Assembly (NCBI RefSeq): GCF_001704275.1
Contig: NZ_CP011533.1
Coordinates: forward strand, 3,410,001 to 3,474,000
Direction: 5' to 3'
Length of the DNA stretch: 64,000 nucleotides
Origin: Streptomyces noursei ATCC 11455
Lineage (GTDB): Bacteria > Actinomycetota > Actinomycetes > Streptomycetales > Streptomycetaceae
This document shows, piece after piece, positions 18,398 to 26,591 of the stretch. Below the pieces are notes generated by a model. The model was not told the origin of the DNA and did no database searches. It was given only the letters and a program-made list of their open reading frames with translations. The translations under genes were made by a program, and so were the position numbers. The first letter of the stretch is position 1, and each line of letters starts with the position of its first letter.

Positions 18398-21300
18398 GTG
18401 ACGTTCGACTCCCTGATCAACGAGCGCGAGTACTTCCCGTCCTTCTACCTGGACGACATCCTGCCGAAGCAGCTCGCGAGCGGCCCCCTCAAGGAGTGGT
18501 CGGCCCTTGAGCGCCAGGGACAGACCACTCCCCGGCAGAACCTGCGTGACCTGACCCGCCCTTACATGGACGTACGGGCCGTGCTCGGCCCGGACGCCGA
18601 GAAGTACAACGCGCTGCCGTACGCGGCGGCCGTCACCGCGCAGGAAGCTGCTGCCGCCGCCCTGATGGCCACGGGCCCGGACATGGAACCGCCCGCCTTC
18701 CAGCCGACGCCCTCGGAGGCCGAAGCCGACACCGCGCCCGAGGGCGAATGGCGGGCCACACTGGCCGGGTGGCACGAACGCCTGCTGAAGGCCCTGGACT
18801 TCACCCCGCGGCCGGGGCACTTCACCGCCCACACCCCGACCGGCCCGGTGGCCGTGCCCGTGGCCCATTCGGAGCCCGGCGTCCTCGTTCTGACCGGTGG
18901 TTTCGCGGAGGATCTGGATGCCACCCGGGGCGACGGTCCGGCGAACCTCCTCCCCGCCCCGGTCCGGCTCTCGGCCTCGAAGACGCTGACGACCGTCCGC
19001 GAGCTGGCCTCATGGGTGCTGAATGCGGAGAACGCCCCGCGTTACGCGCTGCTCCTCTTCGGCGGCGTGGTGATCCTCGCCGACCGGCAGGAGTTCTCCC
19101 GTGGCCGCTATCTGGCGGTGAACCTGGACACAGCGCTGCCCCGCAAGGCGGCGAAGGGGGCGAAGGCCAACGAAATCGACCTGATCGCGGCGATCTTCGC
19201 GGCCTCGTCCCTGCGGCCCGCCGAGGACGGCTCGGACGACAAGATCGCCAAGCTGGTCGCCGAGTCCCGGGACCACTCGGTGGGCGTGACCGCCGAACTC
19301 CGGGTCGGGCTCCAGAAGTCCGTCCAGCTCATCGCCAACGAGGTGCTGCGGCGGGCCCGCGAGGAGTCCGGTGTCCACCCCGAGGACCTGCCGGAATGGC
19401 TGCCCGACGCCCTGAAGGAGCCCGGCGACCTGCCGCGCCTGCTGACCGAGGAGTCGCTGCGCTACCTGTACCGGATCCTGTTCCTGCTGTACGCGGAGGC
19501 CCGGCCGGAGCTCGACATCCTGCCGGTGAAGAGCGAGGCGTACGCGACCGGGTACGGCGTGGCCCGGCTGCGCGAGCTCATCGTCCAGGAGAAACTGGGC
19601 AGCGCATCCCGGGACCGGTTCCACTTCCACGAGTCGCTGGCCCTGCTCTTCGAGAAGGTGTTCACCGGCCACCCGGTGGCGAACACGGTCACCGACCGGA
19701 GCGCGCCGATCGAGGAGGCGCCCGAGCTGGCCGAGGACGACGGCCACGAGAGCGTACGCATCGAGGCTCTGCGCTCGCGGCTCTTCGACCCCGAGTCGAT
19801 AAGGCTCGTCGGGCAGCGGATCGCCTACCCGGGGCCGGTCCGCCCCGACGGTTCTCCGGCCCCGACGAAGTGCCTGGACCTGCGCCTGCGCAACAAGGTG
19901 CTGCACCAGGTCCTTCGCCACCTGACGCTGGTCGAAGGCCGGGGGAAGGGCCGGGGCGGGTTCATCAGCTACGCCAACCTCAGCATCAACCACCTGGGCG
20001 CGGTGTACGAGGGCCTGATGTCGTACACCGGTTTCATCGCCACCGAGCCGATGTACGAGGTCGCCAAGGGCGGCAACCCGGAGGGCGGGTCCTGGCTGAT
20101 CACGGCCGACCAGGTGCGGAGCGGGCTGTACTCGGATGCGCCGGGCGACAGCGTCTTCGTCAAGGAAGACGGCATCAACCCGGAGACCGGCGAGCCGGAC
20201 TCGGTGGTGCACCCGGTCGGCTCGTACGTGTACCGGCTGGCCGGCCGCGACCGCCAGACGAGCGCCTCCTACTACACGCCGGAGTCCCTGACTCAGGCGA
20301 CCGTCGAGCAGACGCTCCGCTTCCGCCTGGACGACGAGGGCCGCGTGGACCCGCGTGAGCCGGAGAAGTCCGACGTCACGGCGGCGGAGGTGCTCCGTTG
20401 GCGGGTGTGCGAACCGGCGCTCGGCTCCGGCGCGTTCCTGAACGAGGCGGTCAACCAGCTGGCCGAGCTGTATCTGAAGCTGGCGCAGCACGAGCGGGGC
20501 GAGCAGATCGACCCGGAGGAGTACCCACGCGAACTGCAGAAGGCCAAGGCATACATCGCCTTGCACAACGCGTACGGCGTCGACCTCAACAAGACGGCGG
20601 TGGAGCTGGCGGAGATCTCACTGTGGCTCAACACCATGTACCCGGGCATGCGGGCGCCCTGGTACGGGCTGCACCTGCACCGGGGCAACTCGCTGATCGG
20701 AGCGGCGCGGAAGGTCTACCCGGGTCAGTCTCTGGACAAGGGCGGCTGGCTGAAGGCCTCCGACCAGCAGGCGCCGAAGGCGGTCCCGCTGACCGAGAAG
20801 CTGACGGGCACCGGCGTCCACCGGCCGGTGCACCAGTTCCTGCTGCCGGCGCTGGGGTGGGGCTCGGTCTTCGACTCGGTGTCGGTACGCAAGAGCACCG
20901 GACAGAGCGTGGTGGCCGGGGCGGTGGCCGACTGGCTCGACCCTCAGCTCATCGAGGCGATGAAGAAGTGGCGTTCGGGCATCCGCCGGGCGCCGAAGGG
21001 CGAGAAGAAGTCGCCGTCTCCGTCGGAGAAGGCTCCGACGACCCAGGCCACCGTCCTGAAAAGGGAGGCACGCACCGGTCAGGGCGCGCTCGACCTGGGC
21101 CTGGAGATCTGGGAGCAGTCGGGCTTCGACTTCTCGGCGGAGCCGCCGGTCGAGGCCCCGGCACCGGCTCCCGCCAAGCGCGCCACCCAGGCGCGACGCG
21201 GCGTGGACGCGAGTACAGACGACGGTACCTACGGGCAGGCGGGGCGCCTGCGGGCCCTCGCCGAGCGGGTGGAGTACCTGTGGGGCCTGGTCAAGCTGCG

Positions 21301-23938
21301 GCTTGAACTGTCGGAGCAGGAGATCTCCCGCGACATTCCGGTGTGGGGTGCGGAGGGTCGTGGGGAGCGATCGGCCCCGGTGATGGACCGGGAGGCCGTC
21401 CGTCAGGCCCTCCAGGTGGAGGGCAGCCCGTACTGGCGGCTGAAGCAGGTCATGGATGCGTGGTGCGCACTGTGGTTCTGGCCGCTGGAGGAGGTCTCGC
21501 TCCTGGACGGCACGGCGCCGGACTACTTCGACGGTGACCTTGATCGCAAAAAGCTCAGCAAGGGCAGCCGCGACCGGAAGGTGGCGCTGCGGAACCTAGA
21601 CGAGTGGATCGAGTTCGCGGAGTCGGTCGTCGGCCGGGTGGATGCGGAGCCGGGGAAGGACACCGGCTCGCTGTTTGAGATCCCGAAGGTCAAGGGGCTT
21701 AAGAAACTTGACGAGTTCGAGGAGTCCCTCGACGAAAAGATGACGGAGATCTCGGGCTGGGTGGACCCCTTGAACCTGGGGGACGTCTTCCCGTGGCACG
21801 GGACGGCCGTGCGGATCGCGAAGGAACGGGGCTTCTTCCACTGGGAGTTGGACTTCGCGCATGTGTTTGCGGGGGGCGGGTTTGACTTGATGGTGGGGAA
21901 TCCGCCGTGGGTCAAGCAGGAGTGGAAAGAGAGCGGCGTTCTCGCGGAGTTCGAGCCGTGGTTCGAACTGGCGGAGAAGCCGAGTAATGAGGCTTGGGCG
22001 GAGCGCAAGGCGGCGGTGCTGGCCCGAGGGGATGCGCGGTCGGCTTTCATGGGCGAGCTGGCGGACTCGGCGGCGATGTCGGGGTACTTGGCGTCGGTGG
22101 ACGCCTATCGCGAGCTAGTGGGGACACAGCCTGACTTGTATCGGGCGTTCATGCTGTTGTCTTGGCGGGCAATTGGTGATCAGGGAGTTGCGGGGCTGAT
22201 TCACCCTGCCACGCACTTCACCGGCGCCAAGGAGGCGGCACTCCGACGAGCGGCCTACCGTCATTTGCGGCTGCACGCGGACTTCGTAAACGCCAAGTTG
22301 CTCTTCGCGCCCCCGGTGAGCGACACAACGCACTTCAGCGTGAATATCTATGCAGCAGCGCAGGAGATCCGTTTCCAACACATCAGCTGGCTTTTCCATC
22401 CCCTGGTACTCACACACTCGGTGTGGCATAACGGTTCAGGGGAAACCCCAGGGATCAAGTACGATGGGACCTGGGACACTCGACCACACGCCAAGCGTGT
22501 TATCACAGTGGATGGGGCCACTCTGGCCGAGTGGCAGAAGTTGGCAGGGGAGGAAAACCCTCCGCCCGCCGAAGAGGCCAAGCTTCTGTTCCCCGTCACC
22601 GAATCCGAGAAGTCTGCCATCACCGCCCTCGCCAGATGGCCGCACCGGCTCGCTGCGCTGGGCCCGCGCATTAGCCCTGGCTTTCACGAGAAGAACGACC
22701 GGACGGCCGGCTACTTCACCTGGGACTCGGGACCTGCACGGAGCTGGAAAGACGTCATCCTTCAGGGGCCCTTCTTCGGCATTGCTACGCCTTTCGCCAA
22801 ACGGCCGATCGAGGGCGCCCGTACGTCGCTTCAAGTGGAGCCCTGGGTTGCAAAGGACCTCGCAGATGACGAGGTTCCGCGGACCAACTACCGCCCAGCG
22901 GGACAGCGTGCGCGATTCATCGCTGCCCACGATCGCTGGTTGGATCACGAGCGCTTCGCGCAACTACAACACTGCCCGGCTGCCGTCCACGCCGCCGAAT
23001 CCGATATCAAAGCGGCAGAGCCTGACCTAATCGAGGCAGCACGGGAGCAGGCCGTGGGTACCCTTCTGAGGGTAGCGAGTGCCCGTCCGTGCTCCGAGTT
23101 CTATCGCGTCGTGTGGCGAGAGATGATCGCATCGAATACTGAGCGCAGCCTCTTTGCCAGCTTGATGCCTCCGGGCGTCACCCATGTTCATGCGGTGCGC
23201 AGTACAGCGCTGGCGACGAACTTGCAGACAGTGCTCCTGGCAGGATTCTTCGCCTCACTTCCGCTCGACTACGCACTCAGGATTTCAGGTCGCGGCCATC
23301 TGGACGTCTCTGACGCAGCGGCAATGCCAGCTCCCACCTTGGGCCACCCGCTGACTCAGCCACTACTGCTACGGACTCTTCGCCTCAACTGCCAGACTGA
23401 GGCATATGACGAGCTGTGGGCGGAGTTGCACCCCCCCGAATGGCAAGAGGACATCTGGGCCGCACGAACTGCGTGGCCTTCGACACTCTCTCCCTTGTCC
23501 GACGGCATCAAGTCCGAATGGGGTCGGAGCACGCCTCTCCGCAGCGAGTTCGAGCGGCGTGCGGCACTCGTAGAGATCGACGCCCTAGTGGCCGTGTGGC
23601 TAGGCATAAGCGCTGATGAGCTCGTCGCCATGTACCGCGCCCGCTTCCCCGTGCTCCAGCAGTACGAGGAGAACATGTGGTTCGACGCGACCGGGCGACG
23701 GATCGCCAAGGCGCACCAGCAGCACGGCTACGGGCAGCCGAAGGACGCTTGGAAGCAGCTCAGTTCGCATGAGAACTTCCCGCTCGAAGCGAATGTGCCC
23801 GAGGGGTACGAGGGGCCGCTGTATCGGGCGGACCGGGTGAAGGAAATGCGTGCCGCGCACGCGGAGTTCACGCGGCGAATGCGTGCTGCCGGCTGGGAGC
23901 CCGGGGACACGGAGCCACCGGGTTCGGCGGACGAGTAG
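18398..23938 (+). CDS. Giant N6-adenine DNA methyltransferase (Eco57I/DrmMI-like)
   Basis: A 1,846-residue protein. A 550-residue N-terminal region of unknown fold precedes the methylase. SAM motif I is CEPALGSGAFLNEAV (671 onward) and catalytic motif IV is NPPW (1168-1171), about 490 residues apart, so a large insertion splits the catalytic domain. The part after 1168 resembles a target-recognition region (THFTGAKEAALRRAAYRHL; KLLFAPPVSDTTHFSVN). It probably methylates adenine to mark self DNA. Start GTG 18398 has AGGAG 8 nt upstream and overlaps a 9-codon frame (ATG 18372). From about 21.9 to 23.6 kb its base use is distinctly less GC-biased than the first half. Confidence 0.88.
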   Translation: MTFDSLINEREYFPSFYLDDILPKQLASGPLKEWSALERQGQTTPRQNLRDLTRPYMDVRAVLGPDAEKYNALPYAAAVTAQEAAAAALMATGPDMEPPAFQPTPSEAEADTAPEGEWRATLAGWHERLLKALDFTPRPGHFTAHTPTGPVAVPVAHSEPGVLVLTGGFAEDLDATRGDGPANLLPAPVRLSASKTLTTVRELASWVLNAENAPRYALLLFGGVVILADRQEFSRGRYLAVNLDTALPRKAAKGAKANEIDLIAAIFAASSLRPAEDGSDDKIAKLVAESRDHSVGVTAELRVGLQKSVQLIANEVLRRAREESGVHPEDLPEWLPDALKEPGDLPRLLTEESLRYLYRILFLLYAEARPELDILPVKSEAYATGYGVARLRELIVQEKLGSASRDRFHFHESLALLFEKVFTGHPVANTVTDRSAPIEEAPELAEDDGHESVRIEALRSRLFDPESIRLVGQRIAYPGPVRPDGSPAPTKCLDLRLRNKVLHQVLRHLTLVEGRGKGRGGFISYANLSINHLGAVYEGLMSYTGFIATEPMYEVAKGGNPEGGSWLITADQVRSGLYSDAPGDSVFVKEDGINPETGEPDSVVHPVGSYVYRLAGRDRQTSASYYTPESLTQATVEQTLRFRLDDEGRVDPREPEKSDVTAAEVLRWRVCEPALGSGAFLNEAVNQLAELYLKLAQHERGEQIDPEEYPRELQKAKAYIALHNAYGVDLNKTAVELAEISLWLNTMYPGMRAPWYGLHLHRGNSLIGAARKVYPGQSLDKGGWLKASDQQAPKAVPLTEKLTGTGVHRPVHQFLLPALGWGSVFDSVSVRKSTGQSVVAGAVADWLDPQLIEAMKKWRSGIRRAPKGEKKSPSPSEKAPTTQATVLKREARTGQGALDLGLEIWEQSGFDFSAEPPVEAPAPAPAKRATQARRGVDASTDDGTYGQAGRLRALAERVEYLWGLVKLRLELSEQEISRDIPVWGAEGRGERSAPVMDREAVRQALQVEGSPYWRLKQVMDAWCALWFWPLEEVSLLDGTAPDYFDGDLDRKKLSKGSRDRKVALRNLDEWIEFAESVVGRVDAEPGKDTGSLFEIPKVKGLKKLDEFEESLDEKMTEISGWVDPLNLGDVFPWHGTAVRIAKERGFFHWELDFAHVFAGGGFDLMVGNPPWVKQEWKESGVLAEFEPWFELAEKPSNEAWAERKAAVLARGDARSAFMGELADSAAMSGYLASVDAYRELVGTQPDLYRAFMLLSWRAIGDQGVAGLIHPATHFTGAKEAALRRAAYRHLRLHADFVNAKLLFAPPVSDTTHFSVNIYAAAQEIRFQHISWLFHPLVLTHSVWHNGSGETPGIKYDGTWDTRPHAKRVITVDGATLAEWQKLAGEENPPPAEEAKLLFPVTESEKSAITALARWPHRLAALGPRISPGFHEKNDRTAGYFTWDSGPARSWKDVILQGPFFGIATPFAKRPIEGARTSLQVEPWVAKDLADDEVPRTNYRPAGQRARFIAAHDRWLDHERFAQLQHCPAAVHAAESDIKAAEPDLIEAAREQAVGTLLRVASARPCSEFYRVVWREMIASNTERSLFASLMPPGVTHVHAVRSTALATNLQTVLLAGFFASLPLDYALRISGRGHLDVSDAAAMPAPTLGHPLTQPLLLRTLRLNCQTEAYDELWAELHPPEWQEDIWAARTAWPSTLSPLSDGIKSEWGRSTPLRSEFERRAALVEIDALVAVWLGISADELVAMYRARFPVLQQYEENMWFDATGRRIAKAHQQHGYGQPKDAWKQLSSHENFPLEANVPEGYEGPLYRADRVKEMRAAHAEFTRRMRAAGWEPGDTEPPGSADE

Positions 23939-23969
23939 ACAGGGCCCGGCACCCACGCGGTCGGGGGCC

Positions 23970-24004
23970 GTCCGCCCCACCTCCCCCAGGGGAACGGGGC
24001 GGAC
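23970..24004. terminator. Bidirectional terminator after the methyltransferase
   Basis: The stem GTCCGCCCC (23970-23978) / GGGGCGGAC (23996-24004) with an inner CCCC/GGGG pairing lies 32 bp after the methyltransferase stop, before convergent minus-strand genes. It lacks a T tract, which is usual in Streptomyces. Confidence 0.55.
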
Positions 24005-24148
24005 TTGCCGTCGGCCTGACTCGCTAGGGCTCCTTGATCGACCCCCGAGACCGCAGGGCGGTGGGACTCGCCCAGCGAGGGCAACCGGCCGTCAAGCCCC
24101 CTTGGGGCCACCCCGCTGGACCGGCGCAAGGTCACGGTGGAGCCGGGC

Positions 24149-24376
24149 TCAGAACTCAGTGGGATAGTCGTCGGCTCTGATCACGCGGGCCAGGTAGAAC
24201 CCGCGCTCGCCTTTGGCCGTGGCGGTCTCGTGGAACTCGATGAGGCCGAGTCCGCGCGGCATGGGCGAGACGAACGCTCCGGGAATGCCCGGGAGCGGCC
24301 GGCCACTCGGAGGCAGCACGCCCAGTTCCAGGGCCTCACGCATCTCGACCATGGCGGAGGAAACGGCCGACATCAC
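24149..24376 (-). CDS. Small hypothetical protein
   Basis: A 75-residue frame downstream of the DUF6247-like gene. The core GIPGAFVSPMPRGLGLIEFH followed by GERGFYLARVIRADDY looks like two antiparallel strands of a small beta-rich protein, perhaps a toxin-sized partner. No ribosome site is convincing at ATG 24376, GTG 24379 or ATG 24349, so the start is uncertain. It may be a real gene coupled to the upstream one or a decayed remnant. Confidence 0.4.
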   Translation of the reverse strand: MMSAVSSAMVEMREALELGVLPPSGRPLPGIPGAFVSPMPRGLGLIEFHETATAKGERGFYLARVIRADDYPTEF

Positions 24377-24430
24377 GTCGGCCGGGGGTGCCGAGGCTGA
24401 AGAGGACCCCTTCGACCTGGGGTGAGAGGG

Positions 24431-24757
24431 TCAGAGGATCTTCCTCTTCGGGCCCCTCGTACCGGTCGGAGCCATCGCTCGCTGTCCGCGCTCCCGCAGC
24501 TCTCGCATGACCGTGGACGCAGGGCGACCAGGCGCGGTGCGCGCCTTCACCGCGGCCGCGGTGCGAGCGGTCTGAGGGTCGCCTGCCACCTGGACCAAGA
24601 GCCACCAGTTCGTCAGGACGTGGCCGATCGTCTCGGGGGTGGCTTCGCCCATCTCGCGGTAGAACTCCATGCGCTGCGCGGGCGGCAACGCGGCGGCGAC
24701 GGCGTTCTGTGTGCACGGGATCGGCTGCGGGTCGGAGTGAATCGGTTGTGTGCTCAC
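24431..24757 (-). CDS. DUF6247-like protein
   Basis: A 108-residue protein resembling the Streptomyces DUF6247 family of small regulators near integrated elements, through the ALPPAQRMEFYREMGEA segment and a following Trp-rich helix (TNWWLLVQVAGD). The C-terminus is basic (RGPKRKIL). Start GTG 24757 is preceded by GGAGGACACC, a strong ribosome site, which fixes the frame. Family members often precede a small toxin-like partner; the 24149-24376 frame could be that partner. Function unknown. Confidence 0.65.
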   Translation of the reverse strand: MSTQPIHSDPQPIPCTQNAVAAALPPAQRMEFYREMGEATPETIGHVLTNWWLLVQVAGDPQTARTAAAVKARTAPGRPASTVMRELRERGQRAMAPTGTRGPKRKIL

Positions 24758-25022
24758 GGTGTCCTCCAGGGTGGGCCTCGGTATCCAGCGGGGCGTGGAC
24801 GCATCAGCTCTTCGCAGAGCTCCGGGGCTCGTGAGCCTGTCGACGGTCAAACAATTCGCCACGATCTGCATGATCAGCGTCACGTAATTCCCCACCCTCG
24901 CGGTCACGATTCCCCACCGGGACGCTGACGCGGCTGGTGCTGCTGACCGGGCTGCAACTTGCGCGATTTCTCCACCGACCGCTTCCAGCCTGCGGGGCTG
25001 AGGCAACGGATTTGCCCCCATG

Positions 25023-25433
25023 TCACCCGACGTCGCGGGCGGTGGTGCCGCGTGCCTCCAGGTTCCAGGTAATGACCCTCTGCGGGTGGACGCGGATGAT
25101 GTCCCGGCTGAAGTGGTCGGGTGAAACGGGTGGCAGGTCGACGGTCGCGACCTCGGCGCGGCCCCTGACCTCGACCCCGCGCCCCCACCCGCCCGCGACC
25201 TCGTCATCGGCTGGTGCTAGGTCGTCGACCAGCACGGAGACATCGGGGCGGGCCTGCGCGTTGCGGTACTTCTGGCTGCGGGCCATAGCGGGCCCGCCGA
25301 TGTCGATGGTGCCGTCGTCGTTGAGCCGGAAGCCGACCGGGCGAACCTGCGGATGGCCGTCGGGGCCGATGGTGGCCAGGCGGGCCAGGGGCTGGGCCGC
25401 GAGGTACTCGCGCTCCCTCTCAGTGAAGATCAT
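25023..25433 (-). CDS. PPOX-class (F420/FMN-binding split-barrel) oxidoreductase
   Basis: A 136-residue member of the pyridoxamine-phosphate-oxidase-like family. The N-terminal FTEREREYLAAQPLARLATIGPDGHPQVRPVGFRL matches the typical opening. It is followed by GGPAMARSQKYRNAQARPDVSVLVDD, the cofactor-binding strand pair, and a final WNLEARGTTARDVG. Actinobacterial relatives of this size often use coenzyme F420. It lies in a block of small genes inside the island and has no evident link to defence. Start is ATG 25433. Confidence 0.88.
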   Translation of the reverse strand: MIFTEREREYLAAQPLARLATIGPDGHPQVRPVGFRLNDDGTIDIGGPAMARSQKYRNAQARPDVSVLVDDLAPADDEVAGGWGRGVEVRGRAEVATVDLPPVSPDHFSRDIIRVHPQRVITWNLEARGTTARDVG

Positions 25434-25467
25434 GCGGCCGACCCTAGAAGCTCAAGCGCAGTTGAGG

Positions 25468-25668
25468 TCAAGGCCACTGCGGCCGGTCGAACACATCGGG
25501 CACCGGCGGGAAGTGCGGCGCACACTCCGGGCACGCGTACACGTTCCACCCGGGCCCGGAGTTCTGGTGCACCTCGGAGACGACCATGGCCGCGTCCGTG
25601 ATGTGGTTGCAGCGCACGCACATGCGGATGGACTTCCGCGGCGGCGCGCTGGGGGTCGGCTCGCTCAC
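25468..25668 (-). CDS. Small zinc-ribbon-like protein
   Basis: A 66-residue protein with two Cys pairs, MCVRCNH near residues 16-22 and YACPECAP near 44-51, suggesting a zinc ribbon. Similar small proteins accompany integrated elements in Streptomyces. Start GTG 25668 overlaps the stop of the preceding frame (TGGTGAG), implying coupling. The ribosome site is weak. Confidence 0.6.
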   Translation of the reverse strand: MSEPTPSAPPRKSIRMCVRCNHITDAAMVVSEVHQNSGPGWNVYACPECAPHFPPVPDVFDRPQWP

Positions 25669-25841
25669 CAGGCCATCCCCGCCGCGTGCACGTTCCGGGT
25701 GTCCAAATCGATGCCGAAGTCCGCCGCCATCACGAGAGTGAGGCGCCGCCGCCGCTGGCGGGCGCGCTCCTGACTCCGCTCGTGCTCGACCAGGTAGGGG
25801 CGGACGAGGGCGGTGTCCTCTCCGTTGAACGTTTCCGTGAG
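25665..25841 (-). CDS. Small hypothetical protein, start unclear
   Basis: About 58 residues (ETFNGEDTALVRPYLVEHE ... ADFGIDLDTRNVHAAGMAW), overlapping the Zn-ribbon gene by four bases. The reading frame is protein-like, with a basic helix RARQRRRRLTLVMAAD. No ATG, GTG or TTG precedes ETFNGED in frame; the codon there is CTC. Either an atypical start is used or the 5' end has been lost. It is probably a residue of an integrative element. Confidence 0.4.
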   Translation of the reverse strand, partial: LTETFNGEDTALVRPYLVEHERSQERARQRRRRLTLVMAADFGIDLDTRNVHAAGMAW

Positions 25842-26194
25842 CCCGTAGGGGGACCTGGGCCGCGTGGCCCGGCCCCCTGCCGGGCCGAACCGCCCACACA
25901 GCCCCCGCCGTGCAGGCGCGCTGGCCGGACCAGCCCCTTCCGTCCGCCGGACGGAAGTCGGGGTGGCAGGCAGAATGCCAGCCCGGTGTCGCCCCGAACA
26001 CGCCCAGCAACAAGTGCAGGAAGGCATGGATAATGCCCACTGTCATCAACCTCCACGGGGTTGGTGGCCACGCCCCCGAGCCGCTGCAACGGTTGCGGGG
26101 GCTCCTTTGCGATGCACCACGGTATACCACGGTAGGGATCGCCGCACCATGGGCCGCCAATGTAGAGCCTGGCGCACCGCGCGAAGCTGAAGGC
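25842..26194. other. Intergenic region before GntR gene
   Basis: A 353-bp gap between divergent small genes. It holds the direct repeats described separately and no credible gene. Long overlapping frames here are shadows without family motifs. Confidence 0.45.
26116..26134. promoter_or_regulatory. Candidate GntR operator (direct repeats)
   Basis: ACCACGGTA occurs at 26116-26124 and 26126-26134, one helical turn apart, with a palindromic GGTATACC across the joint. It lies 60 bp before the GntR start. GntR-type regulators of Streptomyces integrative elements bind such sites near their own genes; binding here is inferred. Confidence 0.5.
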
Positions 26195-26452
26195 ATGGCC
26201 GAGTACGAGTGGCAGCGGATCGCACGCGTCATCGAGGAAGAGATCCGGTCGGGACGCATCCCGCCGGGCGGAGCCCTGTCCAGCATCACGCGGCTCGCCG
26301 AGGCGCATGGCGTTGCCGACCGGACGATCCGGCGTGCGCTGCGGGACCTTCGGGAGCGAGGGTTGATCGAGACGCTCCCGCACAAGGGCTCCTACGTCGT
26401 TGACGTACTACCGCCCTCCGACAAGTCCAATGGTGGCGCCTCCTCCGACTGA
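26195..26452 (+). CDS. Small GntR-family winged-helix regulator
   Basis: An 85-residue, DNA-binding-only member of GntR. The winged helix covers residues 3-70: WQRIARVIEEEIRSGRIPPGGAL, then SITRLAEAHGVADRTIRRAL (recognition helix) and the wing GLIETLPHKGSYVVD. No ligand domain follows. Such short GntR proteins are typical of actinomycete integrative and conjugative elements. It lies 140 bp upstream of the giant helicase gene and could regulate it or the divergent small genes. Confidence 0.85.
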   Translation: MAEYEWQRIARVIEEEIRSGRIPPGGALSSITRLAEAHGVADRTIRRALRDLRERGLIETLPHKGSYVVDVLPPSDKSNGGASSD

Positions 26453-26591
26453 GCAGACCGTCCCTGCCCCCTCCCACCAGCCTCTTTCGGCCGAATCCGG
26501 CACCGCTGTCAGACCCCGCACGTAGAGTGGTCGCGATCGTGAGTGAAGCGATAAGTGAAGTGCAGGACCTACGGGAGGGCCGGCGGGGGCT

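Noticed and set aside
18372..18401. Nine-codon frame overlapping the methyltransferase start
   Set aside because: Could be a leader peptide for coupling, but its bases are also the ribosome site, so chance is likely.
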